In this document: positions 22,885-29,715 of the stretch, one piece after another | How the letters are laid out: each line of letters starts with the position of its first letter | How positions within the stretch are numbered: position 1 is the first letter of the stretch | Virus record (IMG/VR): IMGVR_UViG_3300000553_000052 | Coordinates: 12,601-53,837 of that record | Source: a virus | Reading direction: 5' to 3' (one strand) | Length of the DNA: 41,237 nucleotides | Position numbers and translations under genes: made by a program | Notes under the pieces: generated by a model | Database searches by the model: none | Seen by the model: only the letters and a program-made list of their open reading frames with translations | What the model was told of the DNA's origin: nothing

Positions 22885-22913
22885 ATTATATAACCATTTT
22901 GGTAAACTGTCAA
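22885..22913 (-). promoter_or_regulatory. Sigma70 promoter, consensus
   Basis: TTGACA (22913-22908), 17 bp, TATAAT (22890-22885) on the minus strand. It drives the operon 22847 to 21791. Confidence 0.9.
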
Positions 22914-22921
22914 CCAAAATC

Positions 22922-22952
22922 TGCATTGTAACATTTGAATTGTTCCAATGCA
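22922..22952 (-). terminator. Hairpin terminator after the 90-residue gene
   Basis: TGCATTG ... CAATGCA outer stem with an AACA/TGTT inner stem, followed by GATTTTGG on the minus strand. It lies between the stop of the 90-residue gene and the next promoter. Confidence 0.5.
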
Positions 22953-22964
22953 AGTTAACTGTTA

Positions 22965-23237
22965 TTATGCAACTTCCAACATATTAGCTGGCACGTTCCA
23001 AATGCCTTGTGCAGTGCTAACACGTACATTTTTAATTGCAATTTTAAGCACTGTACCTTTAACAGTTAGCCCGCTACGTGAGCTAACAAATGAAACATTA
23101 TCACCTACAGTTAAACTACGTTTAGTTGCTCTACCTAACTTAACGCGAGCATACTTAACAGCTTCGATTACGCTTTGTAATTCTTCGTTAGTAAATGTAC
23201 CTTGAACTAAAGCAGTTGTAATTTGTTGTGCATTCAT
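22965..23237 (-). CDS. 90-residue conserved phage protein (MNAQQIT family)
   Basis: It starts MNAQQITTALVQGTFTNEEL, then a helix (IEAVKYARVKLGR) and an SH3-like C-terminus (KRSLTVGDNVSFVSSRSG ... GTVLKI ... GIWNVPANMLE), which suggests RNA or DNA binding. I have seen this arrangement in T4-like phages. The promoter, leader and first seven codons are repeated at the SGNH gene at 37437. Confidence 0.75.
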   Translation of the reverse strand: MNAQQITTALVQGTFTNEELQSVIEAVKYARVKLGRATKRSLTVGDNVSFVSSRSGLTVKGTVLKIAIKNVRVSTAQGIWNVPANMLEVA

Positions 23238-23281
23238 TTTTTATTACTCCGTGTTGTTAGTGTATGTATAGCATTATACAG
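23216..23281 (-). repeat. Promoter-leader-start cassette, copy A
   Basis: 66 nt covering the -10 box, leader, ribosome site CGGAGTAATAAAAA and the first seven codons. It differs by one base from copy B at 37416-37481, about 14 kb away. Confidence 0.92.
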
Positions 23282-23301
23282 CCAAAACAACCAGATGTCA
23301 A
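23273..23301 (-). promoter_or_regulatory. Sigma70 promoter, consensus
   Basis: TTGACA (23301-23296), 17 bp, TATAAT (23278-23273) on the minus strand, upstream of the 90-residue gene. Confidence 0.9.
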
Positions 23302-23309
23302 CCTTTATT

Positions 23310-23693
23310 TTAAGCAATCCAACCTTGTCCAGTAATTTCATGATACCACGGATAAAAACTCGGAATGGTTAATACCCAAGTATCATTGGTATCTATGTAA
23401 TCAGTCGGCGGTTGCGCATAATGTTGATATAATGGAATGATAGGAAATCCGTCTACAGTAATGTCGACTATTACTGCATCGGGATGTTGACGGGTTACAT
23501 TTATTGATATATTTAATGGATCGATTAATGAATGACTGTGCTGTAATACCGTTAGTTCAGTTAACTTGTTGTTATAAATTACTCCATCATTGATTAATAC
23601 AATGCATGGACACTGACCGACAGGAGTTAATGTAATTACTACATCTAATCTTAGGGTTGGTTTAATAACCGTACTGTCGTAAAAATTCTTCAT
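23310..23693 (-). CDS. 127-residue protein encoded after the radical SAM gene
   Basis: It starts MKNFYDSTVIKPTLRLDVVI, overlapping the radical SAM 3' end by 32 bp. Beta-rich, with GQCPCIVLINDGVIY and a Trp/Tyr-rich end (DTNDTWVLTIPSFYPWYHEI, then TGQGWIA). It could be the substrate or partner of the radical SAM enzyme, from position alone. No family recognised. Confidence 0.7.
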   Translation of the reverse strand: MKNFYDSTVIKPTLRLDVVITLTPVGQCPCIVLINDGVIYNNKLTELTVLQHSHSLIDPLNISINVTRQHPDAVIVDITVDGFPIIPLYQHYAQPPTDYIDTNDTWVLTIPSFYPWYHEITGQGWIA

Positions 23694-24975
23694 ATTCTGG
23701 GAGATAATCCAATATTGTATTATTGCGCAATGATTCGAATGCTTTAATAAATTTAACTAAATTGTGGCGTTCTTCGTCCACATCATTGGGTACTTGGTAA
23801 TTCTCAAGGAAATGTTTATATTCAAAAAGTATGCTTGTAATAACTGGGTCAATCAAATCATCTCGCCTGCGATTAATAATAACCTGATTACTATTGGTTA
23901 ATTGATATTTATTTATAACTGCATTAAGTTTTTCAAGTGCAATAGCAATTAAATTTGGTGGCAATAGTTCAATTCGTAACCAACTCGGTTCGTATAATAT
24001 ATCACAACTTTCTGCAATAATAGAATTATTAATCATAAATTCAAATAATGTATCTAAATGATAAATGCTGAAGATAGTCGGCGTTATACGCAAACTTAAA
24101 TGTAAATTAGTTTGCTTTCTAAGATCCAAAAATTTCTGAATGTTCGATGATACTGAATCAATCGTACTCGGATAACGAATATAATCATTAACTTCATGTA
24201 GAGATTCAATACTAAGTCCCAAATGAACATGCTTAAAATTCTTAATAATGTTTTCTAATTCTTCTGAATACACAGTACAATTAGTTGTTGTTCCGATATT
24301 AATATCCTTCGCAACTCCTGCTTCTATTAATCTTTCACAAATATCATAAAAACTTTTTAAGTAAAGTGTTTCACCACCCAAGAAATGTATGTATTTAATG
24401 TTAGGAATAGTAATTAATTCTGCTACAAACTTATCCATTAATATTGGATCATCTGCCCAATTCTTAAATTTAGAAAAGGATTTAAATAATGTCGGTTCTA
24501 GTTTGTTAAGTTTAACATAGTCGTTAGATAATTTACTGCTATAAGTCGGAGTACACATAATACAACCACTATTACAAGTATTGCCGAGATCAATTTGTAA
24601 ATCAATTGGCAAACTATTAGTATGACCATTATTAGTGGCACTATATTCAAATATTTCATAATGTGGGCTTGCACAAAATGTCTTATCAAAATTTGTAATA
24701 CTAATTACGCTCTTTAAGAGTTGGCGTTGACGTCCACTTACTTTATTGTTCGAATCTTCATAATGACAACTACTGCACATACGTAATTTGTCACCATCTA
24801 ATAGAGAGGCTCTAATTCCTTGCATGATATCAGAATTCATAAATTCTGCGATAGATGTTGTTGCAATATTATAACCAGTATCGTCATGCGACCCCCATCG
24901 GCAAGGTAAAAATTTACCCGATGGCCCTATCCTAATATGAAACCATGGACTTGAGCAAAATGTATCTTTAAGCAT
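23662..24975 (-). CDS. Twitch-domain radical SAM protein
   Basis: 437 residues. The radical SAM cluster motif CNSGCIMC gives Cys134, 138 and 141 (CxxxCxxC). N-terminal cysteines in CSSPWFHIRIGPSGKFLPCR (7, 25) and MCSSCHYED (67, 70) form a twitch/SPASM-like site for an auxiliary cluster. GGETLY at about 199 is the SAM-binding GGE motif. It would reduce SAM to a 5'-deoxyadenosyl radical and modify a peptide or sugar. The start shares TAATG with clpP. Similar proteins occur in T4-like aquatic phages with unknown substrates. Confidence 0.88.
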   Translation of the reverse strand: MLKDTFCSSPWFHIRIGPSGKFLPCRWGSHDDTGYNIATTSIAEFMNSDIMQGIRASLLDGDKLRMCSSCHYEDSNNKVSGRQRQLLKSVISITNFDKTFCASPHYEIFEYSATNNGHTNSLPIDLQIDLGNTCNSGCIMCTPTYSSKLSNDYVKLNKLEPTLFKSFSKFKNWADDPILMDKFVAELITIPNIKYIHFLGGETLYLKSFYDICERLIEAGVAKDINIGTTTNCTVYSEELENIIKNFKHVHLGLSIESLHEVNDYIRYPSTIDSVSSNIQKFLDLRKQTNLHLSLRITPTIFSIYHLDTLFEFMINNSIIAESCDILYEPSWLRIELLPPNLIAIALEKLNAVINKYQLTNSNQVIINRRRDDLIDPVITSILFEYKHFLENYQVPNDVDEERHNLVKFIKAFESLRNNTILDYLPEYEEFLRQYGY

Positions 24976-25595
24976 TAACGTTTTGTAATAACTTCATCTG
25001 CCAAACCATATGCTACTGCTTCGTCTGCTGATAAGAACGTATCAAACTTCATAGTTTCAAATAAGTCTTCGTAAGTTTTTCCCGCAGTATTATGACGTAC
25101 ATACAATTCAGTTAAGCGTTGATTAATACGCATTGATTCGTCAAAGCTACGTTTAGCATCTTCGAATTGTAATTCTTGTACGTGTACGCTACCACGTGTG
25201 CCCGGAGTGCCGGAGCTAACTCGATGAATCATTGTACGTGCTTCTGGCAATACAATACGCTTACCTTTAGCACCAGCTTGCGCCAAGAATGAACCCATTG
25301 AACATGCTTGTCCAAGTACAATAGTCGACACATCGCATTTAATAAACTGCATTGTATCGTAAATTGCCAAGCCAGCAGTTACGCTTCCGCCCGGTGAGTT
25401 AATGTAGAACAAAATGTCTTTCTCTGGGCTTTCGCTTTCTAAAAATAGCAACTGTGCAACGATTGAACTTGCTGTCTGCTCGTTAACATCTGTATCTAAC
25501 ATAACGATACGATCTTTAAGTAGACGTGAATAAATGTCATAAGCACGTTCGCCTTGACTTGTACGTTCTACTACCATTGGGACTAAATTCGGCAT
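24975..25595 (-). CDS. clpP: ATP-dependent Clp protease proteolytic subunit ClpP
   Basis: 206 residues with an intact catalytic triad: Ser99 in GQACSMGS, His124 in MIHRVSSG, Asp185 in KFDTFLSA. The oxyanion SPGGSV and the head-domain helices are present. It follows AAAAGGAAA and heads a three-gene unit with the radical SAM enzyme and the 127-residue protein. It forms tetradecamers that need a host ClpX/ClpA unfoldase; no Clp ATPase is seen in the window. Together with the tmRNA it could degrade tagged proteins. MIHQ is replaced by MIHR, which is unusual. Confidence 0.96.
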   Translation of the reverse strand: MPNLVPMVVERTSQGERAYDIYSRLLKDRIVMLDTDVNEQTASSIVAQLLFLESESPEKDILFYINSPGGSVTAGLAIYDTMQFIKCDVSTIVLGQACSMGSFLAQAGAKGKRIVLPEARTMIHRVSSGTPGTRGSVHVQELQFEDAKRSFDESMRINQRLTELYVRHNTAGKTYEDLFETMKFDTFLSADEAVAYGLADEVITKR

Positions 25596-25622
25596 TGTAT
25601 TTCCTTTTGTGATTGTTTATTA

Positions 25623-25651
25623 AGTATACAGGATTTATTTCAAAAGATCAA
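25623..25651 (-). promoter_or_regulatory. Sigma70-like promoter of clpP
   Basis: TTGATC (25651-25646), 17 bp, TATACT (25628-25623) on the minus strand, weaker than the others. Confidence 0.6.
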
Positions 25652-25905
25652 TGTCGTTCTGCACGTTCTTTACAAAATACGCAAAGTTTAACACCGGGGA
25701 TTGCTAACTGACGTGCTAGTGGGATATCTTCACCACATTCTTCGCATTCACTTAAACTTGGTTGTAATGCTTGTTTAGCAAGCTCACGTTGCACTGCGGC
25801 AATATGATTCATGTTATTATGAATTGCATGGAGCTGTCCGAATTCTGCTTCTTCGAGATTGTCATTGCTATAATCATGATCATCATAACTTTGTGTAGCT
25901 GTCAT
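25648..25905 (-). CDS. DksA/TraR-type zinc finger protein
   Basis: 85 residues: acidic N-terminus, central coiled helix (NNMNHIAAVQRELAKQAL), then the C4 finger CEECGEDIPLARQLAIPGVK, followed by LCVFCKERAE. This is the DksA/TraR pattern CxxCGxxIPxxR...GVxxCxxC. TraR-size members bind the RNA polymerase secondary channel without ppGpp and reset transcription. Last gene from the consensus promoter at 25942. Likely an early host-takeover factor (inference). Confidence 0.85.
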   Translation of the reverse strand: MTATQSYDDHDYSNDNLEEAEFGQLHAIHNNMNHIAAVQRELAKQALQPSLSECEECGEDIPLARQLAIPGVKLCVFCKERAERH

Positions 25906-25931
25906 ATAAGTTCTCTTTCATCGTAAAATAA

Positions 25932-25939
25932 TATAAATA
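25932..25939 (+). promoter_or_regulatory. T4-type late promoter (TATAAATA)
   Basis: TATAAATA on the plus strand, 93 nt upstream of the GIY-YIG start at 26033, overlapping the leader of the divergent DksA-like gene. Confidence 0.65.
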
Positions 25940-25941
25940 GT

Positions 25942-25970
25942 ATTATAACAGAAATTTAATACGTTGTCAA
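25942..25970 (-). promoter_or_regulatory. Sigma70 promoter, consensus
   Basis: TTGACA (25970-25965), 17 bp, TATAAT (25947-25942) on the minus strand, for the DksA/TraR-like gene. Confidence 0.9.
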
Positions 25971-25977
25971 CAAAAAT

Positions 25978-26032
25978 GTCCCTCACGATACTGGTAATAT
26001 CTAAGGACTCTAACATTTTAAGGAATGTCAGC
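25978..26032 (+). promoter_or_regulatory. Conserved structured leader of a homing endonuclease gene
   Basis: Outer stem GTCC/GGAC (25978-25981 with 26005-26008), inner stem GATA/TATC (25987-25990 with 25998-26001), then CTCTAACATT, AAGGA and CAGC-ATG. Same layout as 9586-9640. Confidence 0.6.
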
Positions 26033-26626
26033 ATGAATATTTATTCAATCTATAAAGCCACTAACACAATAAATGGTAAATCCTATATCGGATTTGATTC
26101 TTCTTGGCCTACTCGCTGTGCTGATCATAAAAGAAATTCAATTAAAAAGAATTCTCGTTTCTATGCCGCTATACGTAAATATGGTTGGGAGGCATTTGTT
26201 TGGTCTGTGCTATATCAATCCACCGACAAGCAACATACCTTACTTGAAATGGAAGAATTCTTTATCCGCAAATATAATACCCACGTTGATTATGGCAACG
26301 GATATAATATGAGCTACGGCGGCGATGGAGGAAATCGTTCAATTGAAACTCGGAAAAAGATGTCTAATCTTGCCAAAAATAGATCGCAGGAGCATAAGGA
26401 TAATCTTAAAGGTCAGTGGGAACAAGGATGTATTCCGTGGAACAAAGGAATTATCGGAGTATATATTCGGTCCGAAGAGTTTAAAGAAAATTTGCGTAAG
26501 CCCAAATCCGAAGCCTTTAAAGCAAACCTACGTAAACCATTACCAAAGATCATATGCCGTATATCTGACAGAAAAGAAATGGCTATCCAACAATATACAC
26601 AATGGGTGAATAACTTGTCCAAGTAA
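26033..26626 (+). CDS. GIY-YIG homing endonuclease
   Basis: 197 residues starting MNIYSIYKATNTINGKSYIG behind AAGGA; the frame is open upstream but that part is the conserved leader. GIY-YIG core YSIYKATN ... KSYIGFD at residues 4-22, with the catalytic Glu in LLEMEEFFIRKYN. NUMOD-like DNA-binding repeats follow (SEEFKENLRKPKSEAFKANL). It is convergent with the 108-residue gene at 26630. Mobile, free-standing. Confidence 0.87.
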   Translation: MNIYSIYKATNTINGKSYIGFDSSWPTRCADHKRNSIKKNSRFYAAIRKYGWEAFVWSVLYQSTDKQHTLLEMEEFFIRKYNTHVDYGNGYNMSYGGDGGNRSIETRKKMSNLAKNRSQEHKDNLKGQWEQGCIPWNKGIIGVYIRSEEFKENLRKPKSEAFKANLRKPLPKIICRISDRKEMAIQQYTQWVNNLSK

Positions 26627-26629
26627 CCA

Positions 26630-26956
26630 TTATGCTTCTTCCTTTTTGCCTACGTTGCTGTAGTCGTTAATTTGTATTTTTAAATCTTTAGTTTCTTTCT
26701 CTACTTCTTGTAACTTGTTGACTAAGTATTCTTCTGCCGCAAGTCGAAACACATTTGTTAACTTTGGGTCTTGTACAATTTCAGCAAGCTCTGCGCCACG
26801 TGCTAAATCTTCGAGTAGTATCTCAACACGATATAAACGCTCGATAGCTTCATCTAAGTCAGTGGGTGCGTTAGTGTAAGTAACTGTGTTTGCCTCTGCT
26901 AACTCCTTTAAAGCGTCCAGCATATCCTGTTCTTCGACTGTGTTCTCTGTAGACAT
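26630..26956 (-). CDS. 108-residue coiled-coil hypothetical protein
   Basis: It starts MSTENTVEEQDMLDALKELA behind ATAGGAA. Acidic and almost entirely helical (LYRVEILLEDLARGAELAEI ... YLVNKLQEVEKETKDLKI), probably a coiled coil. Own consensus promoter. Function unknown. Confidence 0.7.
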   Translation of the reverse strand: MSTENTVEEQDMLDALKELAEANTVTYTNAPTDLDEAIERLYRVEILLEDLARGAELAEIVQDPKLTNVFRLAAEEYLVNKLQEVEKETKDLKIQINDYSNVGKKEEA

Positions 26957-26986
26957 GTTTATTCCTATTGTTAGTTTATGTGTAAC

Positions 26987-27015
26987 ATTATAGACTATTT
27001 AACTACTTTTGTCAA
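26987..27015 (-). promoter_or_regulatory. Sigma70 promoter, consensus
   Basis: TTGACA (27015-27010), 17 bp, TATAAT (26992-26987) on the minus strand, upstream of the 108-residue gene. Confidence 0.9.
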
Positions 27016-27016
27016 C

Positions 27017-27439
27017 CTATTTTAATTTATTCATTAATGCTTTCTCAGTAATAGATATACATAGTTCAACTAATTGATCAGTTGACCAAACACTTTTCGC
27101 ACAATTTACCTGCCACGTAACTAATTGAATATTCCCTACATGATATCCTTTAGAATTATCAATTCGGTCAAAACTTACTTTTGTAGGATTTTGTGATCGT
27201 AATGTTCCGTGCGTAAGTGTCATTGGTATGTTGCTTAACTTACAAAATCCTCGTTGTTTTGACCAGAGAGAAATAATATCATCGGCAGTAATGCTAAAAT
27301 CAATTTTCCGATCTCTTGCTCCCTTGCGAGCTTGTTGCCAATAATAAGTTAATGAACGATTAGTGTCGTTTGATAATTTAGAATAATAAGCATCTTTCTT
27401 AGCTTTATTCTCTTCAGGTGAAACCCAGTCTTTTGTCAT
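27017..27439 (-). CDS. HNH-type homing endonuclease
   Basis: 140 residues: a basic N-terminus (YYWQQARKGARDRKIDFSIT), then FCKLSNIPMTL, VSFDRIDNSKGYHVGNIQLV and WQVNCAKS. This is the phage HNH subtype with (S)FDRIDNSKGY.xGN as core. It overlaps the preceding membrane-protein gene by ATGA, so it relies on that operon for expression. Mobile gene. Confidence 0.82.
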   Translation of the reverse strand: MTKDWVSPEENKAKKDAYYSKLSNDTNRSLTYYWQQARKGARDRKIDFSITADDIISLWSKQRGFCKLSNIPMTLTHGTLRSQNPTKVSFDRIDNSKGYHVGNIQLVTWQVNCAKSVWSTDQLVELCISITEKALMNKLK

Positions 27440-27663
27440 TTTACAAACAATCCAATAAAGTAAATCGTTAGTAGCGCCACGTTGATTGTAATTAAACTTG
27501 TTTCTTTAATGCGTATACTCCACGTTAAGTACACTACAGCGCCGATGTTTAACAAGTAAATGTTAAGTGGGTCGATACGAAAGCTAGTGCAGAGTGCGCC
27601 TGCTATTGTAATACAGCAAGCGACCCAGCGTAACCAAAAGTTAATACGACAGTTATCAATCAT
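27436..27663 (-). CDS. 75-residue three-helix membrane protein
   Basis: Start at the Met of MIDNCRINFWLRWVACCITI, which overlaps the upstream TGA (ATGA). Three hydrophobic segments of about 20 residues (WVACCITIAGALCTSF, YLLNIGAVVYLTW, LITINVALLTIYFIGLF). The layout recalls small phage PnuC/SemiSWEET-like proteins, but no signature is convincing. Confidence 0.65.
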   Translation of the reverse strand: MIDNCRINFWLRWVACCITIAGALCTSFRIDPLNIYLLNIGAVVYLTWSIRIKETSLITINVALLTIYFIGLFVK

Positions 27664-27764
27664 ACCCATTTCAACCTAAACCAATCCACGTTTGTTTTTA
27701 CTGTAAATCCATACCCATTACTGCCCGATGCTTGTAGTGCGTACTCAACTCCATTTTCACGCAT
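27660..27764 (-). CDS. 34-residue hypothetical peptide
   Basis: It starts MRENGVEYALQASGSNGYGF and ends NVDWFRLKWV. It overlaps the neighbours at both ends (8 bp with the 39-residue gene, ATGA with the 75-residue gene), which supports it. No strong ribosome site, so translation probably depends on coupling. Confidence 0.5.
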   Translation of the reverse strand: MRENGVEYALQASGSNGYGFTVKTNVDWFRLKWV

Positions 27765-27876
27765 CCACTGCGCCGACTAAGCAACCATTCCATAACATCA
27801 TAATGGGCCAGCTTAGTAAAAAACTAAGCAATACTATAAGACCGAATGCACCTAAAATCGTTACTAATATTTTCAT
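27757..27876 (-). CDS. 39-residue membrane microprotein
   Basis: It starts MKILVTILGAFGLIVLLSFL behind GGAGAT, continuing LSWPIMMLWNGCLVGAVDA. One long or two short membrane helices. The WPxMxLWNxCLVxAVD end is a pattern I have seen in short phage membrane peptides. Function unknown. Confidence 0.65.
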   Translation of the reverse strand: MKILVTILGAFGLIVLLSFLLSWPIMMLWNGCLVGAVDA

Positions 27877-27894
27877 TTTAAATCTCCTTTTAAT

Positions 27895-28158
27895 TTACAT
27901 GCTCCAGTATAATTCTGAACTCGGATCGCAACAACGCGGAGTGTTGCTATCAATTTCAACAAGCGCACCTGACATAATATTACGTACTGTTTTCTTAGTA
28001 ACAATAACAGTATTATAATATTCTAAAGTAGCATAAGCAACAACACCAGCACCTGCACGTTTATTTGCACATGTAGTACTACGTTTAGCTGAAGCTAATG
28101 TATCAAAATAGTTAATTGATTGTGTACTTTTTACGTTGTAAGTAACAAATGTAGTCAT
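27895..28158 (-). CDS. 87-residue conserved phage hypothetical protein
   Basis: It starts MTTFVTYNVKSTQSINYFDT, then LASAKRSTTCANKRAG, a helix, and a cysteine-bearing C-terminus (NTPRCCDPSSELYW). First gene after a consensus promoter. Function unknown. Confidence 0.7.
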   Translation of the reverse strand: MTTFVTYNVKSTQSINYFDTLASAKRSTTCANKRAGAGVVAYATLEYYNTVIVTKKTVRNIMSGALVEIDSNTPRCCDPSSELYWSM

Positions 28159-28195
28159 TTCGTTTTCTTCTCTGTGTTGTTAGCGTATGTGTAAC

Positions 28196-28224
28196 ATTAT
28201 ACAGTCGTTTTACCAAAATGTCAA
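28196..28224 (-). promoter_or_regulatory. Sigma70 promoter, consensus
   Basis: TTGACA (28224-28219), 17 bp, TATAAT (28201-28196) on the minus strand. It drives the operon 28158 to 27017. The core resembles those at 37473 and 38053. Confidence 0.9.
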
Positions 28225-28257
28225 CCGAAATATAAATTTATCTATGCGTATATAATG

Positions 28258-28265
28258 AATAAATA
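28258..28265 (+). promoter_or_regulatory. T4-type late promoter (AATAAATA)
   Basis: AATAAATA on the plus strand, 18 nt upstream of the 78-residue gene, just before AAGGAG. Confidence 0.5.
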
Positions 28266-28283
28266 ATGTACAAGGAGTAACAC

Positions 28284-28520
28284 ATGATTAATTATATCAA
28301 AGGACTACTATCCGATTTATTCGGCTCTGCACCAGCAGCAGTAGTAGTTGAAGAAGTAAAAGAAGTAGCAGTTAAAGCACCAGTAAAACAACGTGCAGGT
28401 ACAGTAGCAGGAGTTAAGCTAGCACCATTGGCAGTAGCACCGGCGCCAGCTAAGAAACGTAAACCATATTACGGTAAGAAGAAAGCAACTACTAAACCAA
28501 AAGCAGTCGCAACTAAGTAA
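28284..28520 (+). CDS. 78-residue Ala/Lys/Pro-rich basic protein
   Basis: Behind AAGGAGTAACAC. The N-terminal amphipathic helix MINYIKGLLSDLFGSAPAAV is followed by a low-complexity Ala/Pro/Val/Lys region ending KKRKPYYGKKKATTKPKAVA. The disordered basic tail resembles histone H1-like or DNA-binding tails. Possibly packaged or nucleoid-binding; the sequence shows composition only. Confidence 0.7.
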   Translation: MINYIKGLLSDLFGSAPAAVVVEEVKEVAVKAPVKQRAGTVAGVKLAPLAVAPAPAKKRKPYYGKKKATTKPKAVATK

Positions 28521-28523
28521 TAA

Positions 28524-29516
28524 ATGACAGCGGCAAGGGACGATGAATATTTAGACCCTTGCCGATGGCATTTGAATTGTATCAATCTTCTTGACACAAG
28601 ACACGCAATATTTCATATACCATTTCCACTTACTATCGAGTTTAAGCAAGCAATCAATGATGCATTAATTCAACACGACTGTATTGTAATATTAGGGTCA
28701 GAATTGCATGCAAGCACAGTTGACTTTATAACACAATATCAGAATCCAAAAATAACTTATTTTTTATGTGGTGTCGTTAGTGACATTACTACGCAAAATT
28801 GGATGGATTGGTTTATTACAAGTACTGAATTTTACAAACAAAGTAATATATTAAATCAACTAACTCCATACCTATCAAAGCCAAAAACATTTGATATACT
28901 GTTAGGTCAGCCCAGACGACATAGAGATTATGTATACAATTATATATGTCGCAATGAATTAAATAATCGGGTTATAATGACTTATCTGCAAAACAAAATA
29001 ATACAGCAACAAGACTCGGATGGATGGATTTGGGAATCTGAGCCAACGTCTGATGAATTTAAATGGACTGTTACTTCGGTGAGCTATCAGAATAGTACAT
29101 TATCATTAAGTCAAATAATACCAATTAGTATCTATAATCAAACTGCATACAGCATTGTTGCAGAAACAAATTTTGACAATCATTATAGTTTTTACACTGA
29201 GAAGATTGTTAAACCTATATTAGCAGAAAGATTATTTCTTGTGTTTAGTGGACAGCATTATCTACGCAATTTACGCAGTATGGGATTTAAAACATTTGAT
29301 ATTATTGTAGATGAACGTTATGATGAAGAAGCAGATAATAATATCAGATTCGAAATGGTATGTAATGAAATGAATAGATTATTTAATTTACCACAACAAC
29401 AAGTGTTGGATAGTATACGACCAATAACAGAACACAATCGTAAAGTTATGTTAGAGACAGATTGGTTAGGACAGTTTCACGCGAATCTTAAGACTGTGTT
29501 AACTGAAACCAAGTAA
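28524..29516 (+). CDS. Glycosyltransferase-like protein (paralog A)
   Basis: 330 residues, starting 3 nt after the previous stop and so probably coupled. The C-terminal block YTEKIVKPILAERLFLVFSG followed by LRNLRSMGFKTFD resembles the donor-binding end of alpha-1,3-fucosyltransferase-type enzymes (xSEKxxKPLLAxxPFLV). The same block occurs in the protein at 35104, while the N-terminal halves differ. It could decorate virion or host glycans. No DXD motif can be assigned with confidence. Confidence 0.55.
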   Translation: MTAARDDEYLDPCRWHLNCINLLDTRHAIFHIPFPLTIEFKQAINDALIQHDCIVILGSELHASTVDFITQYQNPKITYFLCGVVSDITTQNWMDWFITSTEFYKQSNILNQLTPYLSKPKTFDILLGQPRRHRDYVYNYICRNELNNRVIMTYLQNKIIQQQDSDGWIWESEPTSDEFKWTVTSVSYQNSTLSLSQIIPISIYNQTAYSIVAETNFDNHYSFYTEKIVKPILAERLFLVFSGQHYLRNLRSMGFKTFDIIVDERYDEEADNNIRFEMVCNEMNRLFNLPQQQVLDSIRPITEHNRKVMLETDWLGQFHANLKTVLTETK

Positions 29517-29715
29517 ACTCTCCTGGTGTCATCCATTTGTGTAAATAAACCGGAGTACCTGGGCCAGATATTCCTCGCATACCGTGATATGCTGTTGTAA
29601 GCCAAATCCATTTATCATATTCAGTTTTGCGTGGCCACCAAACAAATACTAACGCCCAATGCCATTCACCATCTAGCCAAGAATCATTCCACGGTGTTGT
29701 ATATCCAGTTCCCAT
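29488..29715 (-). CDS. 75-residue Trp-rich hypothetical protein
   Basis: It starts MGTGYTTPWNDSWLDGEWHW and has ten tryptophans. Beta-rich. The start overlaps the stop of the 422-residue structural gene and the 3' end runs 29 bp into the convergent gene. Perhaps a small virion or fibre accessory; unknown. Confidence 0.6.
   Translation of the reverse strand: MGTGYTTPWNDSWLDGEWHWALVFVWWPRKTEYDKWIWLTTAYHGMRGISGPGTPVYLHKWMTPGEFTWFQLTQS

Noticed and set aside
25964-26032. Longer N-terminus for the GIY-YIG gene
   Set aside because: The extra 23 codons coincide with a leader hairpin shared with another endonuclease gene, and the AAGGA site points to 26033.
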